A stretch of DNA of 64,000 bases. Origin: Tetrahymena elliotti 4EA (lineage: Eukaryota; Ciliophora; Oligohymenophorea; Hymenostomatida; Tetrahymenidae). The stretch is taken from positions 62,001-126,000 of the forward strand of contig JH720399.1 in NCBI GenBank assembly GCA_000231825.2, in the 5' to 3' direction. The position numbers and the translations under genes are program-made. Under the pieces are notes generated by a model. That model saw only the letters and a list, made by a program, of their open reading frames with translations. It was not told the DNA's origin and made no database searches. This document shows positions 61,365 through 64,000 of the stretch, in pieces; within the stretch, counting starts at the first letter, position 1; each line of letters begins with the position of its first letter.

Positions 61365-64000
61365 ATGGATCAAGTAAGATGTGAGAAAATTGACAGAATA
61401 TTTTTAAGGTTTTAGTCTTAGATGATAGAGGATGAATACTTGCAATTTAAAACAAAGAATTAGATTAACATGTTTTCATACATATCGTATGGCTTTGTAA
61501 CACTGCAAGTTTGCATCAGTTACATGGATTTGTTTAGTCACAATTATATTTTGTAGTAGTAGTAGCACTAGCAATAATAAGTAGTATAAAATGAGGGCGA
61601 ACAAAGCAAATAATATTCGTTTCTTTTAAGTGTTTTGGTTGATATAATTTTAATACTTATTTTCTGTGGTTCTTTGTATATAGCGTAAAAGTACTCTAAA
61701 TGGATTGATTATTTGGTTATGGTAGCCTACATATGCTACTTGATCTAGCTTTGTTTATTCATAATCCCACACCTGCAGCTTAAAAGAAGTTTTTGGTCTC
61801 AGTTAATATAAAATTAAAACTAGTTGCAAGAGAACTAAGTAGAGAAGGAAATAGACATATCTTTTATTATAGGGACTTTCTCTTTTTTACAGTAGATTAT
61901 GCTAATAAATATCCTAAAGAGATGGTGGCTATAAGAAATATGCATTTTATTAGTTGCGATTATTTCGTTTATTAGCTTCAATACTTATTTAGGATGGTTT
62001 AATTTACTTAGTTTAGTCATCTTCTTTTTCATTTTGGCTGCTTACATATATTTATTAGAGGTCTCTTAAATGTAGAGGTTTTTTGAGTATTTAATTATCA
62101 ATTAAAAAGTTCATTCATTTTATAAATTTGTAGATTCATCTGTTCCACTCCCAATCTGTATTTTTACTATTTAATTTCCAATCAATAATTTGATTAATTA
62201 AGACCTCAATTAACTCTCTTTATATGACAAGGCAAATAAATTTAGGCATGATGAAACTTATTTGTCTTAGTCTCTTTACACTTCCCAATTACAAGAGGAT
62301 TTTGTTCCTCAACCAATCAGTATTAAAATTAAAAATAATATGCATCTCTTCAGTAATCCTATTGACATTTAAAATTAAAAGCTTGGAGAATCAACATTTC
62401 AGTTCAGGAAAAATCTAGCTGAGGTCAGTTTTGCCAACAAATAAGATGACTTATTTAATTAAACCTCGTCAAATTTTAAATTAATTAATAACCAAACTGA
62501 TTAAAATTAAATTAAGATACGCTCGACCAACTTACAATAACAGTAAAGGGATAGCATTTTTAATTAAAATAACCTCTCATTCAGAAAGGAATTTTGCAAT
62601 CAAAAATTTTAAAAGGATTTTTTGAACATTTACAATGATGACTTAGAACTAATTCTTGATCAGTTCATGCTTTGTGATAAAAATAATAAAAGTTTAAAGT
62701 AAGTTCTAGCTGAAAGATATCAGCCTGAGAGTTATCACAAAATAGTTTAAATCTTGATGAAGAAGTTAGATGATAATTCTTCTCTAAATTCAAACACCAT
62801 AACAAACGATTAAATGTTCAGCTAAGAGCTTATTTATGAATGTCAATATAACAGTCCACAAAGCCAAACAATAATGAATTTCCACACAGAAGACAACATA
62901 AAAGAAGAAAGCTTAAAAAAGTAGAATTAATAGAAAGTGAAAGAGAAAACCTCTACTTACGAATAAAAATATAGAATACACATCTTAGAAACTTACTGGG
63001 ATAACAGTTTTTCAGTTGTCATTACATTCTAAAATATCTCTGAAAAAATTAGCAACCAAGAGCTCATCAAAGAAAACTAATACAAGGATTAGCTTCTCTT
63101 CACTATATCCCATGATTTAAAGACTCCATTAAATGGCATGCAGTCAATACTCTAAGCAGCTTTGTTAAAAGATAACATTGATTAGATTAAAAAGATGATT
63201 TAACTAGTTCAAGTGAATGGTGATCTCCTCAATTATCTCATCAAAGACATTCTAGATTATGCCTAAGTTCTGCACAAAAAAATAAAGCCCCGTCCAAGCT
63301 ACTTCAACTTACAAAATACCCTATAACAGATCAAGCAAACTTTTCTCTACTAAATATAAGAAAAAGGTTTGAAGCTAAACATTGTAAATAACTTAACCAA
63401 CAGCTTTCTCTACACGGATGAAATTCGTTTAAAGCAAATAATTTTCAACTTCGTATCGAATGCTCTTAAATTTACTTTCCAAGGTTCTATTACAATCAAA
63501 GTAGAAGAAATAAATGATTGTGGAGAAATCGAAGATGAACTCAATAATAACGATCCAGACTTCACTTAATCTCTTAATATTTAACTAAATAATAACCAAG
63601 CATACCCAAATGCAAACACTTTGAATAATATCAGCAACAGCAAACTCAACAACAATCTATAATTAAATTATCAAAATGATTTCGACTCTATTAATGAAAA
63701 GTATTCTGGTGGTGATGACGAAAACCCACAAAATTAATATAATATTTAAAATATTTATTCACCCAATTCTAATTTTATATCAAAAGACTCAAAATTTTAT
63801 TAAACACCATAACTTATTTCCAATCCAATTTAAGCAAGAGTAAATAGTACTCCTATTAGCCAAAGAGAGTTTAGCAAAAAGCACAATGTAAATTTAACAA
63901 AGTATTGTTTCTCAAATAACCTAGAACAATTCAAAAAATAAATCGAAAATGACCAACTTCAAAACAATCAATTTCCAAATGAAAATCAAAATAATTGTAT
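61365..64000 (+). CDS. Multi-pass membrane histidine kinase, cut off by the window end
   Basis: Frame from ATG 61365 open to the window end (878 codons, 3' incomplete). N-terminal hydrophobic spans include LLSVLVDIILILIFCGSLYI, YLVMVAYICYLIQLCLFII, and a pair around ILLVAIISFISFNTY..LVIFFFILAAYIYLL. A long Gln/Asn-rich linker follows. The kinase core starts with the H-box FTISHDLKTPLNGMQSILQ (phospho-acceptor H583 in this numbering) and has the N-box DEIRLKQIIFNFVSNALKF (N699). After SITIKVEEINDCGE, where the ATPase domain should continue to the D/G boxes, there is instead a Gln/Asn-rich insertion of at least 150 residues to the edge. Histidine kinases autophosphorylate on this His and pass phosphate to receiver domains. 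A receiver could lie beyond the window. The frame upstream of the ATG is open to an acceptor-like ACAG at 61334, so the N-terminus may be longer. Confidence 0.85.

Noticed and set aside
1..64000. Viral, bacterial or transposon insertions, tRNA genes and telomeric GGGGTT repeats
   Set aside because: No transposase, integrase or capsid-like ORF, no tRNA-type TTCRA box in a cloverleaf context, and no telomeric array were seen; a tRNAscan or profile search could still find something subtle.

Overview
This window reads as macronuclear DNA of an oligohymenophorean ciliate, most likely Tetrahymena or a close relative. It is very AT-rich, and the long reading frames are full of in-frame TAA and TAG codons where glutamine fits, so TGA is the only stop I use. 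Genes are interrupted by short AT-rich GT..AG introns and separated by roughly 0.3-2 kb of very AT-rich spacer. Using TAA/TAG=Q and splicing by eye, I recover 18 reasonably supported genes, one pseudogene and two tentative genes. Standard-code translation cuts nearly all of them to pieces. All exon boundaries are phase-checked by hand but not confirmed by RNA.

Layout. 1-5 kb: a tentative minus-strand ORF, a TBC (Rab-GAP) domain gene and a Q-rich hypothetical gene. 5.8-12.4 kb: a tandem family of P-loop GTPases with a C-terminal membrane hairpin, made of two full genes with a decayed C-terminal fragment between them. This family is flanked by repeated inverted-repeat (hairpin) elements. 13.7-17 kb: a large kelch-repeat protein. 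19-20.4 kb: a granule-lattice (Grl-like) secretory granule cargo gene with strongly biased codon use, so probably highly expressed. 21.6-26 kb (minus): a compact CHIP/STUB1-like TPR plus U-box ubiquitin ligase, and a membrane-anchored aspartyl-protease fold protein whose two catalytic triads look lost. 27.4-39.6 kb (minus): a nine-exon ECTFxP-motif protein, a coiled-coil/Q-rich protein and a leucine-rich-repeat protein. 41-52 kb (plus): a four-finger ZC2HC protein, a type I membrane protein, and a second type of large GTPase (GBP-like, RD motif kept, DxxG lost). 53-64 kb: a hypothetical protein (minus), a Q/N-rich protein with a conserved C-terminal helical module (plus), a coiled-coil protein (minus), a tentative small gene, and the 5' part of a multi-pass membrane histidine kinase cut off by the window end.

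There is no operon logic, as expected for a ciliate. The genes touch membrane traffic (TBC protein, GTPases, Grl cargo, pseudo-protease), protein quality control (CHIP-like), possible ciliary/cytoskeletal scaffolds (ECTF, ZC2HC and coiled-coil proteins) and two-component signalling. I found no tRNA, rRNA, CRISPR, transposase or telomeric repeat. The most interesting items are the GTPase birth-and-death cluster with its associated hairpins, the catalytically dead aspartyl-protease-like membrane protein, and the GBP-like protein with an eroded G3 motif.
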